Shown: positions 31,616 through 45,055, counted from the first letter of the stretch. The stretch: 64,000 nucleotides of DNA from Cantharellus purpuraceus (GCA_025174535.1 JALBUN010000049.1:992001-1056000); one strand, 5' to 3'. The notes: generated by a model from the letters alone, not told the origin. A program made the numbers and translations.

Positions 31616-34600
31616 CTACGCGTCATCGGACGCGCTATCGTACAACACCTGATATTCAGCTTCCTCCTCTGGAGTGCCGTGAGTGGGAGGGACCGGGAAG
31701 CGTCGAGGAGATGGGAATGCGCGGATCTCGTCCCAATCTGAGTCTGACTGGTCGGCGAGAGATACGGATCCAACAGATAACGCATCGCTAGCTGCATCGT
31801 CCGTCCCCGTGACAGTCGAAGGTGGTACCGTGACAGGAGAGGATCGACCAGAGAGCAGATTTGCAGTAGTGCTGCCAACGCTCGCAGCTTGTTCTGGAGC
31901 GGTATCTGGCATAACGACCGCAGAACTGACCAGCGACCCATGCTGGGAGTTGTCCGACTCCATTTCAATAACTTCAATGCTATAGAATGGGTTAGCGATG
32001 AACATGGCGCGAGATGCTGCTTCACACTCACTCGCACCACATCTTGTAAAAGGGAAAGGTAAAGAATATCAGATATCAGAGAAAAATCACGAATATAAAT
32101 GAAACCAACCCTTGGCCCAAAGTGTCTTCCCTGAGGATCACGTAATCTCCAATGACTGATGTACCGACCCGGAGTATCAGGAGCCTTCATGGTCCCAGCG
32201 TTTACATCAACTTCATGTCCAGCCGGGACATGACCAATGTCACATGTGGTTGGCGTGGCGTCATGGACACCTAGCCTCATACCACCTACGAACACAAGCC
32301 TTGTACCCGGCATCCAGTCCTCAGTGCCGTCGTTCTTAAGGTGCCAGCTCTTCACAAACTCCGCCCCGGCAGGGAAAACATGGCCGTCAGGAATGTTATT
32401 ATCCGAGAGGAAGGCAGCCTGCAAGGGGGATTCAAGTGGATGAATGAATGGGTTTCCGAAAAGGGTTGACTTCGTTTGCACCATTTCCGGTGCGGTGGGG
32501 GCAGCCTCATCATAATCGGGTGGTGGCTGCTTGGAATTGGTCTGTGACTCAGGAGGGGACTCAGTGGGCTCGGTAGAAGTAGTTATCTTGACCTCTTCAG
32601 TGATGAAAGCATCCAAACCTTCAAGCAAGGTTGGATAGTTGCTTAGAAGCCTACGAATTTGCTGGGTGGTCGAGGCAGAAACAGCACTGCGCGCATGACA
32701 TATCAGTGTTAAGACAGCAAATCATACATAACATGACTACATACGAGTCCCTGGTACCGAAGCATTCGATCAGCAACTTGAGAATGTTCCGATACACTTC
32801 CGGCGTATCGGAAAGGGTGGCCTTGACGGATTCCAGATAAGGCCGGGAAGGCTGTTTGAGCGCGTCATCATGCTTCCGGCGTCTCGCTCTCTCTAATTCC
32901 TCGATTTCCTGATCCATCATACGAGCCTTTTCTTCGGCCTCCTTGCGCTCCCTCACAAGACGTTCTTCGATAATGGGGTCCACAGCATGGCTAGAGGTCT
33001 CAGAGAAAGGATAACTCTGGAGCTGCTGCATCCGGGCACTCAGTCGACGTTCTGCCTGGGCTCTAATGGCATGCAACCTTTCGATAGGTGACGGCGGAGC
33101 CGCATGGATTTCCCTAACATCGTTAGCTTTTGGGGAGCTCGAACCTACGCCAACGGATGAAACAGCAACAGGAATGGGAATTGGAGTAGCAGCCGGACGT
33201 TGTGAATCAGCCAACAACGGACTTGCCCGTGTGGCAGCACTACGCGGTGGCAAGAAGGGAATAGCTATGTCCATCCTCTTGAGTTTGAGGAAGATGTGCA
33301 TGGACGGGTGTACAGCGATAGGAAGTGCCTCGCAATCTTGGCATAAATCAAAGTCGGGACAGTCCGGATGTGTACACTGAATGACGATGAATACAAATGC
33401 CGTTGAATGCATGACAAGGGAAGGCGCACTTTGTATCGTGTACCAACGATGTTCTTGTTACAAGCTAAAACGAGAATTTAACAAAAAGTTGAGTGCCGAA
33501 AAACGACGTTTCCTTACCATCGCATGTAGCAAAATGAAAGACGGGTTCGGGCCTGCGACGAATCTGAAAGGGTGTAAACAATAAGGAAAACTAAAAGAGG
33601 AAGAAAGCGATGAATCACCATGAAATCGTCAGGCTTCGTCACTTTCACAAAAGAATGATAAGGATGCTGTTCTGAAGTGATTGCAAAGCACGACGAGCAT
33701 GTGTCAAAGTCGGGGCAATCCGTGCACTTGTAGCGATCACCCAGAATCCTGGAGTCGCATAGGTTACAGCGTGCGCTATGTGGCATGGGATATGCCGTCC
33801 TGACTGGCGACACAGGCCTAGTGTGGAAACGGAGGCGGGCGGGTGTCGCCAACGTCATAAATCGGTGGAAAGGATGTTCCGTTGGAGCAGCTCTGATGGA
33901 TGCATAAAGCTTGAGTCAATTGACAAACGTGCAATACTCACTTGATGCAGCTGTCGCAAAGATCATAGTCTGGTTATATCAGATTATCAAACAGCTGACT
34001 TGCACGTCTTGGAGGAGGAACAGACCTGCACAACTCATACACTTGTGCCTGTTGCCAATGACGACTAACTGGCACATGTCGCATCGAATGCTACTGTGGA
34101 CAGCCTTTCCGTCCGATCGACCGGATCCGGAGGAAATATCGTGCTCAGGGCCGAGAGTTGCGATGAGCTCCCTCGGAGCTGTATCCTTCTGGGAAGGCGG
34201 GCTAATAGTATTGAACCTGTGGATCGTTGACTGATTTGCATTATGCTTGTCAAGGGCTTGATTGACGACAATGCAATTTGCACACTGTTGCACACCGGTG
34301 GGTCAACAAAGAAGAAAGAAGAACCTGGATACACGAACCAGATCATAATAAGCGCACTCCTGGCACTTGAACCGAAGCCCTCGGATTTGTTTTCCACAAA
34401 AGTCGCACCAGATGCCAGGGTGTAGCGTCTGGAGAGGCTCTAAGAGGGGTGGAGTCTGGCTCTTCTCCACGTTGGCATAGTCATCCATTACATCTGGACT
34501 CTGGGGGCGAGGCTGTATAAATGAGCCGGGAATGTGGAGGCTCCCGTCAAGCTCTATAGCCGGAAGAGGGGAGGGCCCACGGGGAGTAATGATGCGTGGT

Positions 34601-35367
34601 GGAGTAGGGGTGTCCAACGGATCAATAAAGGAACGATCTTCCCCAAACGTGGACCCCATGATGCGCGTGAAGTCACGCAAGAAGTCGTCCATCATCGCCT
34701 TGACTTCTTTCTTTCCTTGCGTAACGCTGCAGCACTCCATGCCCACAGAACTAGTGTTCCGCCTCATTGAGCATAAATCAACATTCATCGGCTCGAAGCG
34801 TGTAGACTTTGGGGTAATAGGGTCAAAACAGTGCCCCTCTTCTGGCGGAGGATCAAATTTATGGGCAGTCGAAGAGCCAGATACGAACATTGTTAGTTCG
34901 GGGGAGAGGGATGGTAGCGGGGGTGGTGGTGGTGGAGGAGAAGGAGGAGCAAAGCAAGGAGTTGGCGGAGCTGGTGGTATGGGGTGAATGAAAGATCCTG
35001 GTCCCGTCACCCGGGACGCTGGGATCTTGTGTGGAGTCTCGTCGAAAACGGAAAATATCAGAGAGCCGCTTGGATAGATACGACCTTTGAAAGATGCACA
35101 ATGAAGGTCGTACTCTGCAGACGAATGGGCCTCCATCCCAATCAAGATCCTAGTGCCATCGGTGGGTGAGAAAAGAAGCCTGAATAAATAGTAGGAGTGT
35201 CCTATGCCAAAGACACGATATAGCTAGATGAATGGTTAGTGGCCGTACGACACTGCTGGACTCAGGTTTACCTGATGGTACAATTCATCATAACTAGGGA
35301 AGTGGGAGTCGACGAACAAGAATTTGCGAGTTTCATTCCGATACGTAGCCTTTACAACGAACGGCAT
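31616..35367 (-). CDS. NBR1-type selective autophagy receptor (PB1, four ZZ fingers, FW domain, AIM)
   Basis: Fungal relative of NBR1, which links cargo to Atg8 on the autophagosome. The N-terminal PB1-like domain begins MPFVVKATYRNETRKFLF and continues after an intron with LYRVFGIGHSYYLFRL. A long Pro-rich linker follows. Then come four ZZ zinc fingers, starting IWCDFCGKQIRGLRFKC, IRCDMCQLVVIGNRHKC, ARCNLCDSRILGDRYKC and FATCDACNKNIVGTRYKC, each ending in a DxDLC-type second half and a His pair. A coiled coil (EERLVRERKEAEEKARMM) precedes the FW (four-tryptophan) domain, which has FVKSWHLKNDGTEDWMPG, GRYISHWRL, FGPR and, after two introns, MWCDIEVIE. Near the C-terminus SDWDEI (W at 31735-31737) is an Atg8-interacting motif W-x-x-I in acidic surroundings. 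The start at 35367 gives a clean PB1. S. pombe Nbr1 instead works in ESCRT-dependent vacuolar transport. Confidence 0.87.
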
Positions 35368-36057
35368 GATTAACAGAAGGGAAAACGAGAAGAAGCTGGA
35401 AAGTGGCAAGTTATAGTCTGCGGTCAACCTGCGCACTACGGCACAGTGCTGTGCTTGGGAGAAGATGATGCCGACCCCTTCTTATAGGTTCAGCTATCAT
35501 GTCACACTGTCACAGATCTAGTCCGCAGATGCAGACAGCTAGTGGAGCGCTCCCGGGGTGCCTTTTGGCCCTAATTTAGTTATTCTCTCATTACACCTTC
35601 ATCGCACGAATGCAACCAGTTCTCAGCGTTGAAGCATTTAGTTGCAATTAAATCTACAGGGCTCTGATTGCAACAGGAGTTCTGATGATCAAGGCGCCCA
35701 GGATACGACTCAGTGCCGATTGTGGACAATATGGAGGCCGTCGATAAATCACAAATGAAAGCTGTCGACAATGACCATGTCTGGCTGTAATGGCTCCTTG
35801 TTATAGCTGGATTTCTGGTGAATCAAGTGCGTTGTGAACTCCTGCTTGGTTGGGCAAACGTCTCGACGGGTAATTCTGCCAAGGAAAGCATGTTCCGCGT
35901 AGAGGTATTTATTGCTGTTCCGCCCGCATGTCCTAATCCCAAGGCTGGGTTCAACTTCTCCCGGCTCCCCAACTGTGTGTTCGATGACGTCGGCGTACGT
36001 CATCATCAGTGCACCAAGAATGCTAATACCACATCTGGCTCTGTTTGCTGCTATCCA
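35368..36057. other. Divergent intergenic region between NBR1-like and C2-domain genes
   Basis: About 690 bases between divergent starts. An open frame in phase with the C2 gene runs from 35818 to 36057 without a stop, so a longer N-terminus from ATG 35818 cannot be excluded, but its residues do not resemble the C2 domain. No RNA gene is visible. Confidence 0.45.
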
Positions 36058-37693
36058 ATGGCCACCCTATTCACCTGTGAAGTAATCATTCACCGCGCAG
36101 AACATGTCCCCATAGGCGACCTCAGCAATCTATCCTGCGATCCATATATTCTCGCCAGTCTTGAAGTGCCCAATCCTGGCTATCCTCACCCCCCTCTCCT
36201 TTATCGCACCCCCACACTCAGACGAACACTCAACCCCGTATACAATGCGCAATGGATTGTTGGCGGCATCCCTAAGACAGGTTTCACCCTCACTCTTGGC
36301 CTCTTAGACGAGGACCCTGGTGATCGCGATGACCGTTTAGGGAAGGCTGTGATTCACCTCCCTGGGCCCGGCGACTTCGAATCTGACCAGCTGCTGCATG
36401 AAGAATGGCATACGGGCGAAGTAGAATGTAAGGTAGAGAAGAGGAAGGGCAGCATTAAGACTCATGTAGCGACATATCTCGCGACGATCTTGACCCGAGG
36501 TTATGTTAGCCACCACGCCAGAATCTACATGAGTGCACGCGTTATAGGAAAGGTTCATAACCAGCAAGACAGGAGGGTTTATACCATTGGTCCTCGTGCG
36601 ACGCCAGTTTCTTTTGTCATAACATATGCCACACCTGACGAGCTCTGTAGCAAAATACACACGCCATTTCTCTCCTCTCATAGGCCACCTCATTAGCGGT
36701 GGCACTGCTGCCAACAAGTCATCTGCTAAAGGAAAGAATAACAGACCGCTTAGTGCATCCACCTTCATAGCTAACCGCCTTCAGCTCATTGGCCCTGCGC
36801 CAGATACCCTGCGGCATCGTTACGTTGGACATGCCCCCTTCATCAAGGCGCTTTTCAAGAAGAGCGGCATCAAAGGCAAAATTCTCAACTATGCACTTCA
36901 TCGACAGTTTTACACTATATATGGCTATGACAAAAGCACGGTGTACGGCATTGCTGGCTTGGGTGAAATCGATACGGATGCATCGTGGCATAAAGAAAAG
37001 CAAGACAAGGAACCTGCGAACGGGGATGCGAATCCCAACTCTGGTGTGCCTCAGGTGGACGATTCGTATCGACCCAATGCTGAGGGCAAAGTTCACTGCA
37101 CGGAGGCATTATCGCGCGATTTCTTGCGGATGACCTCATATGGCACAGCTGGACGTCTGTTCACCTACGTGATTACACTAGACAGCGAGTGGCGGTTCAC
37201 TGAAACGGGGAAGGAATTCTCCATCGACTTGCTGAGCAAGCATTCGATGCATGCTGGCGTAGCAAAGGAAATTGCGTTTTCGGGGGAGTTCTTCGTGCGC
37301 GACTTATCAACTCACAAGCAGGGTGGAGGGGATGGGAAAGTTCATGGATATCAACCAGAGCCTGTGTCGGATGAGCCGAAGGATTACGAGCTCGTCATCG
37401 ACAACGCCTCAGGAACCTATCGGCCGAAAAAAGAATTGCTTCCAACATTGCAGAATTGGCTCGAGTATGAGTTAGGCTCGCTGGGGAAGGTGACAGCCAT
37501 GGATGGATTCGACGAGACATTGAAGAGATGGAAGGCAGATAGGCAGGATGAGAAGAGAAGAGCAAAGGGGCTGAAGCATTGTTCTAGAACAAACGGAACT
37601 ACAAAGAAGAAACAAGACGAAACAAGGAACTCGGAGACTGAACCCCTGTTCCAAGAAACAAGGAACTGCAAAGGAGAAACAAGGGCTAGCTAG
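36058..37693 (+). CDS. C2-domain protein, uncharacterised
   Basis: From the ATG at 36058, MATLFTCEVIIHRAEHVPIG opens a C2-like beta-sandwich. SCDPYILASLEV follows, then RRTLNPVYNAQWIVGG (the family's usual TLNPVWNE-like turn) and TLGLLDEDPGDRDDRLGKA, whose aspartates lie where C2 domains bind calcium. One intron (about 36593-36684) joins YTIGPR to HLISGG. The second half has HRQFYTIYGYDKSTVYGIAG, then an acidic linker, and a globular part with TSYGTAGRLFTYVITLDSEW and SKHSMHAGVAKEIAFSGEFF. The last about 50 residues are Lys/Arg/Thr-rich. Probably a calcium- or lipid-responsive membrane-associating protein of about 515 residues. The domain call is good; the second half is unassigned. Confidence 0.75.
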
Positions 37694-38574
37694 AGAAATA
37701 TCTCATGACAGCGTGGACTTTACCAAAGTGGCTACACCAAAATACGAAGGCTCTTTGATCGGTACCGGGATGGGCAAGCAGGATCCAAGAGCCAGCGGTA
37801 TTTCGACATGGATAGCACGTCCGAGGAAGATCCGCCATCATGTAAAGCATGTGCGGATAAACGAAGACAGACAGGCTAGCAGGGAGAGAAATACGTGGGA
37901 GAGGAAAACGTGAGATAGCTACATCAAGGACTATGAGCGTGTCTTGCTTAACCTTTGATTCTGCCATCACAAGGCAATCACCTGTACATCGCCTTAGAAT
38001 ACTTTGCAACTTGTACAGTCAGCCTGACTGTGAAAGCAGGTGCACGACAGACAGACAGGAAAGAGAAGAATTACACACGGCCGACTCACCACAAATACAA
38101 AAGAACATGCTGGAACGAGTTGTCTGCTTCATATACTACTCCAATCGTGCACGGGCTTTGCGACGATCAAGTCCTTTGAGAAGCTCTGCTCATGTCAATA
38201 CGGACCGAGCTTTGGATCCGATAAACGACCACGAGCCACGTCTGATCTGGCCTCGAGAATGGGACCAGTAGAGCGCAGGTAAAACAGCCTGTGTCCACTG
38301 GTTGAGGAGGCGAGGGGAAGAGACGCAGAAAGGAAGAAGTATTACTCATGAAGTGCCCGCAGAGAGTGTATATTAATACAACAAAATAAAAGCATGCGTG
38401 GCATGGAAATTCTTCTAACGTGCGTGATGGAGGTGGCTCCATGGGGTAAAATCCACCAGGGCAAAGGAAATCAACGGACGATACTGTGACGTCTCAACGA
38501 GGTAGATATTTTTGAAACGTTACTGTATTGTCAAGGCTTGCCGCTTATGATACTCACTCACCTCTGGATCAAAC
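37694..38574. other. Intergenic region between convergent C2 and ARL8 genes
   Basis: About 880 bases. Short open frames exist on both strands, none with recognisable content or clear splice partners. No repeat or RNA gene is seen. Confidence 0.5.
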
Positions 38575-39566
38575 TCAATGAGCATGGTCAGCAAGCCACT
38601 TCAATACTATGTCGCTGTTAGGAGAGAGAAGGATGAAGTGAGTCGAGTCCAGTGGGCAATGAATAACATACAGATTATGCTGGCTCTTCATTGAACACTT
38701 CTCAGGACATCCAGGTTAAAGAATGGCGCGCGGGAGGTTTAGATAGCATAGCTCACCGAGTAACACTATGTGACAGACATATGAATTTGGTGTCTACGTA
38801 GGAGTTTGTGGAACATACGGAAACAGGGCGTGAGTTTATTTTGTCAAGTTCCCTGGGACTGATGAACTAAAGGAAATAATTCAAAGTGTATGGACCCACA
38901 AAGTTTTTATCAATTCATCAACGGTTGCATGATCTGGGATATCATTTTTGTTTCCAAGCTGATTGTGACAAAAAATAAACCTGGACACATGGATAAGCGA
39001 TGCGAGAGGAAGAACGCACAACCAATAGAGGTGTCCCTGAGAGCGATGGCTGAGCAAGCAGCGAGTGAAGCTCAAATCCTGCAGTTTGAAGGGAAGCTTT
39101 CTGAAATAAAAATGAGCAAGGGCATTACATGATCACAGGAACGAACCCACCTCAGACGAATCCACCATAAATCTGTGATATTTCAGTTCAGAGGAAGGAG
39201 TAACATAGTGGAAGACTCACACAACAGCGTCCACCCCTGAGCAGTAACGTTGCCATGTGCTTCTGAACTTTGGCTGGCCTGCAACGTCCCATACTTTGAG
39301 CTTTACACCGCCGCGTTTGATGTGTCTTAAATTGAAAGCAACAGTCGGGACAACTTCTTCTGAAAACTGATTTGCGCCTTCAACAGTAAATTTAAAGGTT
39401 TTGAGCTTGAGCTTGAACGAAGGGTCTCAGTTCGAGGCGACCAACCTATAACATTGACCATGGATGTTTTCCCTGAAGCCTGAAGACCGACGATACATAT
39501 TTCTGCATTCTTGGAAAACAGTAGAGAAGAGAACCAAGAAAATAACGATGCAAAGAAGGATGACAT
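38575..39566 (-). CDS. ARL8: ARL8-family small GTPase
   Basis: Arf-like GTPase that in other eukaryotes couples lysosomes or late endosomes to kinesin; in filamentous fungi a vacuolar or vesicle-motility role is likely. The N-terminal amphipathic helix is MSSFFASLFSWFSSLLFSKN. The P-loop is IVGLQASGKTSMVNVIG, switch 1 is FSEEVVPTVAFN, switch 2 is VKLKVWDVAGQPKFRSTWQR, and the guanine motif is LGNKNDIPD. After SGVDAVV an intron joins VFMVDSSE to KASLQTAGFELHSLL, matching ARL8 helix sequences. The C-terminus SQHNLDIVLKWLADHAH fits the family. The exon or exons between DELIKTL and KCSMKSQHN (about 38700-38890) remain uncertain; CYS just before a GTGAGC donor at about 38745 is probably part. The start at 39566 is preferred over 39587 because the family begins directly with the helix. 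Confidence 0.85.
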
Positions 39567-39797
39567 GACGGCGTCGCGTTTGCCCAAAGCTAACTAAGGT
39601 GACACGCTATTTACATAATAAGCGCTTGATGCCTGCAGTTTAATTTTGCCTCTCTTTGGTCGGAACTACCTATAGAAAACCAGACAGCAGCAGTGTCTCT
39701 TCATATTGCACTGTATCAGGGTACATCAAGGTATTTAACAAATGGTAGTGTCCGCCACCCTTGGGTAATATTGAATGCTGCAGGCTGGTCTGAGTCT

Positions 39798-42700
39798 ATG
39801 CAACTCATGCGACATGGGTATCCAACCTATCGTCGAGCAGCCAGCCTGTCCCTCTCCCGGAGTATCGTCACTGGACATTCCCAGATCGACATATCTATCT
39901 CAGTACAGCATGGGTCTTCTAAGGGCAAGGCAAAAGCTATAGATCCTGACTGCGATGTGGAAGGGTCGTCACCTATAGCTACAAATTCTCATGCCGGGCG
40001 AGCGAATAGTATGGAAGACCAGACTGCAACAAGCAGTACAGCTTCCACGGTACTAAATGGTGGTATGTATGGTGTCTTGTAAATATAAGTAATTATTCTA
40101 AAGAGCCACTTCCAGAACCTTCTGAGGATCGTCCTAATTCAACTTTAATTTCCACGCAAGCGCAGAAAGTTCGACGGAGGAAACGGTGGCGACCTGATGA
40201 TTCATATCCAAAGCACTCACAGCTAGCTGGAGGAAAATTTTATCAGCGATTTCTTGCTGGACCACGACTACCTCCACTGACCGAAACTCTCACGGAAGTA
40301 ATTTTGCCCGAGTATGCTAAGGAAGCAATAGCGTTACGTATTGAACGGGCAGCAGCATCCAAGGCTCCTGTCAAGGACACAAAAGAGTTGGCTGAGGCTC
40401 AGAGTGATGGAGACGTCCGTATTCAGGGGTCGCCATCCTCCAAAAAGTCGTCTCGTAACCGACGCTCGAGGTCTTCCAAAACTTCTCGTATTGTTCTCAC
40501 CCCCCTTCCCATAACACATGGATTTGGTGATGCTGAGCAACGTGCAGATAGATGTCGCCAGGCCATTCAAGAGAGAGATAAGAACACGCGCGGCGTATTG
40601 AAAGGGTTGTCAGGGAATCGCGCAGACGATTCAGTGGAGGAAAGACAAAGCGAGGTTCCTGAACATGATGTGAGCAGCAGGAAACAAACTGCAGGCTCAA
40701 AAGCATACTCCCGCGCACCCGCCACTCAGGCCCAACATAGGCCTTTCAGTCCCTTGGGCAATGGCATCTTACTTGACCCCTTTCTTATAAGTACCTCGGT
40801 CAAGAAATACAGCATTCTTGCAAGTAACGTCCGGCAGCTGCGTCGCCCACCTGATGAAGCTTTCACTAGTAAACCGAACTTTGGGATATGGCATGTTTCA
40901 TGCCTGTCTGACAATGTCGTGGTCAAGAGCATTCCATCAACTTCTCCAGGCCCTTCACGCAGTGACCCAAGTGATATTGGCGGGTTCACGGAAACTTGGA
41001 AGGGAGAAGAGTGGAGGGGAGAAGAGTGGAATGATACTTGGAGAAGTAAATGTCGGTCTTGTTGCTATCCAAGCTGCAGTCAGCCTTTCACTGCGCTGTT
41101 TAATCATTGATTATTGCCTTTCAGATCCTTCCGTGCCCAATAACTCATCGGCTACTGCCTCGATTGATCTTGGATATTTGCTAAAGAGCTCTCAGGGCCG
41201 AAGACGGCTTTCTAGGAGAATTAGGAATAATTTCCAATCCTCACAGTCCCAGAAACCGAGAGTGCCAAACCTTCTATTAGATCGTCTGCATGAAATGATT
41301 GGCACTCGAAAATTGGATAAGGATGCCGATGGGGATGAATCATCAGATTCATCCAAACGACTCCGCGATTTGTCCCCTGACATGGATGTCAAAATCTTGG
41401 ACCGTGTGCTATCTAACGAAAGTTCCGTTCCTTCATCATTGTCTGACCCACTTGAGTAAGTCAAGTGCCAAATTCAACGTTATCGAGACAAGCTGATCAT
41501 TGCGAATTAGGTTCGGGAATCGACATCAAACTAGTCAATCAGACCCATTATTACAAGAGGTCACAGACTCGCAACTCACTTCTTCCCGTGCATTTTCTCA
41601 ATCTCACATTTTGGCGGCCACTCGCAATATTGCTAAAGCCGGAGAAGTTGCACCCCACCTAGAATCTATTCAGTGGACGTCGATAGAACAAGCATGTCAT
41701 ACTCCTTGGTCGAATGTCCATTCAGCAAAGGAATTGAACCCACAGGTAAGGCGGAGCAGCCGCAAGAAGCTCAAGGCAGCGGTAGCCGCTATTCGAATGA
41801 AAGCAAAACATGAACTCCTATCCCGTAAGCTGGCGGCCCGATACCTGCCTCAGGATCGGAAGACAATAAAATCACAGCGGAAACAGAAGAAGCAGGTGGT
41901 ACTGAAGGATGGAGTCTGGGGTGTCCTGAAACCTTTAGCGCCTGGAGAACAGGTTCTCGTTGGTAAGATTACGGACAGCACTCTTTCGTCAGCCTACCCT
42001 GACACAAATTCGCTCGATGTTATAGACATACCAGCACCTCACACGCAACGTTCTATTTCACGCCTTTCTCACGGGTTAGATAGGGCTCTATTTAGGTATA
42101 GTACTGTTGTTTTTTGATATTTCGAGTTATCCAACATGTATTGTCATCAGTCAATCCGTTCAGTGGCTCCAAGATCCACATTCGCGCGTATTTAATTTCC
42201 CACCCAGTCTTCAACACTTGCCCTCAGTCACCGAATTCGCATTCGAAAGACTTCCACCGTACGTGAGAAGCAGCAAAGATGAGGTTCGTTTTCTACCCTT
42301 ACCTATGTGTGGCTATGCTTCAATGTGCTATTCTTATGTACTCAATGTTGGCCATTACCATTTGTCAGGATCTTCATACTCTTGCCTTGCGACACTCCAA
42401 GCCATTTTCTGGGACGACATCCTCCCTTACCAGCTTCCTCTCCCACATCTATTTCCTGGTATCTGGAGATAGAAAGGTAGATATTTCTACACTGAGTATG
42501 GCGTTTGCCAAGGAGGTATGTGGGATATAAATGTTCTTCGGATGTAAGATGGCCAACCCATACTTTAGGCTAGAAACTTTCCTCCTGCACTGCGTTCTCC
42601 TGCGACATTCACTTTGCATCATCGTAGACATACTTTGAATGCTGACAGAGAATCAATCGAGCGTTTTAGTGATACGGACCCTGCACAGCCATCAAACAAA

Positions 42701-44752
42701 GCAAGTCTCTACCGTTCTCCACTGGAAGCTACGGAGGACTTTTCTGACTCACATTCACGTACATCCAATGGTTTGTTGTCCTCAAAGGCTGAATGTATTC
42801 ATCATCTCTGAACGATGCTACTTTAGGTATCCATGATCATATCATTGGATGTCCCAGTTCTGCTGTGGAGGACTCTTCATTACCGCCGCACAATTTGGAT
42901 CCTGAACCAGGGACATTGATCTCAGGCTCAACCTCCAACACAAATCAACATTTTGACACATATGCCATTGACGCTGGGTTAAGTGGTCCAGACAGTAAAC
43001 GCTATAACGAGCAGAACGTCCTGATGTGGCTGGTCGGTGGACTCGCTTATTGCCAATGTTTTGTCTAAAGGAGCTCTTAGGGCACAATGACTGAGAAGTT
43101 CTTAACCTTACCCGAGAAGGAGTTCAACTTTCTACTTCGCAAGAATGCCTGCCCGGAAAACACCTTAGAGAACAAGAGGGAGGCGTGTCGGTATTCAAAA
43201 GTTCGACAGTCTTATTTTTGTGTCATTGTGTTGTGTTTGTTTACATGCTTGTAGTCGTCAAAATTCGTCATGAGATCGCAGCTAGACTGTCAAGACTCGA
43301 GGTTACCTGGTACCGGCGTATTTGACATCAAGACTAGAGCAGCTTTGCCGATCCGCATTGATCAGCTGAATTTTCAGGTTTGACTAATCTGTGGCTTTTA
43401 ACCAACACGACTAGATTGACTTATGATCCGACACAGGCAAACTCAGGATACTTGATCCGCAAGATGACAGGGCGGCTGGAGAGCTTCGAGCGTGAATATT
43501 ATGATCTTATTCGTGGTGCATTTCTCAAATACAAGTTAGTCGTTTGAAGAGGCGATAGACGTCATGTATATTCACCTTTGCACAGTTTCCAAGCTCGGAT
43601 TGGTGCTATGGATGGCGTATTCGTCGCATATCATAATACCGCCAGGATGTTCGGTTTTCAGTATGTCCCGGTGATAGAGATGGAGGAGCGTCTATACGGA
43701 CCTGGACCGCCGGAACGAGGAGACAGGGTGTTCGAGAAATGTGTGGGGCTCATGGAGGCAGTGTTGGCCCACATTATTCAATGCTTTCCTCGTCAGGTCA
43801 GTTAGCTTTTTTGTATTGGGTTTACTCCCCAAGTGGCTCATTCGCTCCCTATGCAAGTCGGTCTCGTGCACTGTTGATACGCGGGAGGGTGCGAAAGACA
43901 TGATGATCTGGGTCACCCCATTGACGTCGTCTCCGGAGTCACCGTCTATTGTTGAATTTGTCGTAACCGTTTCGCATACCATTAATGGTCAATCGGTCAG
44001 TAGTTGTACGGCCATCGATCAGGCTCATGCCGATTGTATGTCAAACACCATACTTCCGCGTTCATTACTGAGTTATGTTTGTAGGGGAGCTGAAATATAT
44101 AGTCACGCGATCCTGCCGGCCAACGACGGAGGTCCTGGCCGCCTTCAAAGAATCACAGGCCCGACGGTTCAAGCAGACACTTCCTGAAGGCATGTCCGAA
44201 GAAGAAGTGATCGCTCGTTTGGCGAATGTTGACTGGGGTGCCGGTCTGGGACTTGATTTGGAATCAGAAGTGCCGGTCGCGTTAGATGAAGATACCCGAA
44301 GGGAGATTTCATCACAAAAGTTTACTAATCCCAGCAAGTATCTCAAGAACCTACGACAGCTTGCTCTCGAGGGTAAAGAGGAAATCAAGCGGGAGGAGGG
44401 GACTGCGGCACGTCAGGTCGTGTGGGGTAGGGATCCTGACTTGATAGTTCCACTTGACTCAATCGTCCAGGAATCGACTAAAGAGCAAGACTCATCGGCT
44501 TCTACATTATGGAGCGAAGTGGACAGCGTGGATTTACACCACGTGGTTCCTGTCACCACAGTGGCCGACGATGAGGCAACTTCCTATATGCACCTTCATG
44601 ACTCTGACATTGCTGCCGATGAGAATGTATACGTTGCATACTCGGCCGACGTTGAGTCGACTGTTACCGACCTCGGGGAGAAGTACAAGAATGCTTCCTC
44701 ACTCTCGGTACCTCCTGCGCGAGGTACCGCCGCTCCCTGCAGGCATGGGTGA
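39798..44752 (+). CDS. PET127: Pet127-like mitochondrial RNA metabolism protein
   Basis: Pet127 is a mitochondrial membrane-associated protein needed for 5' processing and decay of mitochondrial RNAs; the family belongs to the PD-(D/E)XK nuclease fold. The start at 39798 gives MQLMRHGYPTYRRAASLSLS, an Arg-rich presequence. A long poorly conserved N-terminal part (to about 42100) is Ser/Arg/Lys-rich. The conserved core follows: SVQWLQDPHSRVFNFP, HSKPFSGTTSSLTSFLSHIY, VDISTLSMAFAKE, MTEKFLTLPEKEFNFLL, RSQLDCQDSRLPGTGVFDIK, NSGYLIRKMTGRLESFEREY, and FQARIGAMDGVFVAYHNTAR. GTGVFDIKTRA carries the nuclease-like D-x-K centre. The C-terminal half has SEEEVIARLANVDWG and ends in an acidic tail. Many introns are needed, and exon borders between 42100 and 43450 are approximate. 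The N-terminal extension is unusually long. Confidence 0.85.
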
Positions 44753-45055
44753 CACCCCAGACGTCGCAAAGCACTCGGGAAAGTATCCTCAACACCTAGA
44801 TTCCGAATCAGCATCCATCATAGTAAAGCAGACAATCGCCAACAAAATACATGACACTTTCGCTCAGTATCATTTGTAGCAACACCTTGTAGACAGCATA
44901 ACTTTAACTCATATACTCGCCACCACTCTAATTCGCTAGTCCTCATTAATGTGGTACCTTACCAATACAGGGTATTCATACCGTACTTACAAAGAGCTGG
45001 GTAGTAAAAATCTAATTAAATGCTTCCGTGATGGAAACGACACTTTCAGCCAATG
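44753..45055. other. Short convergent intergenic region
   Basis: About 300 bases between the stops of the PET127 and universal-stress-domain genes. Only 3' untranslated sequence is expected, and nothing else is seen. Confidence 0.5.
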
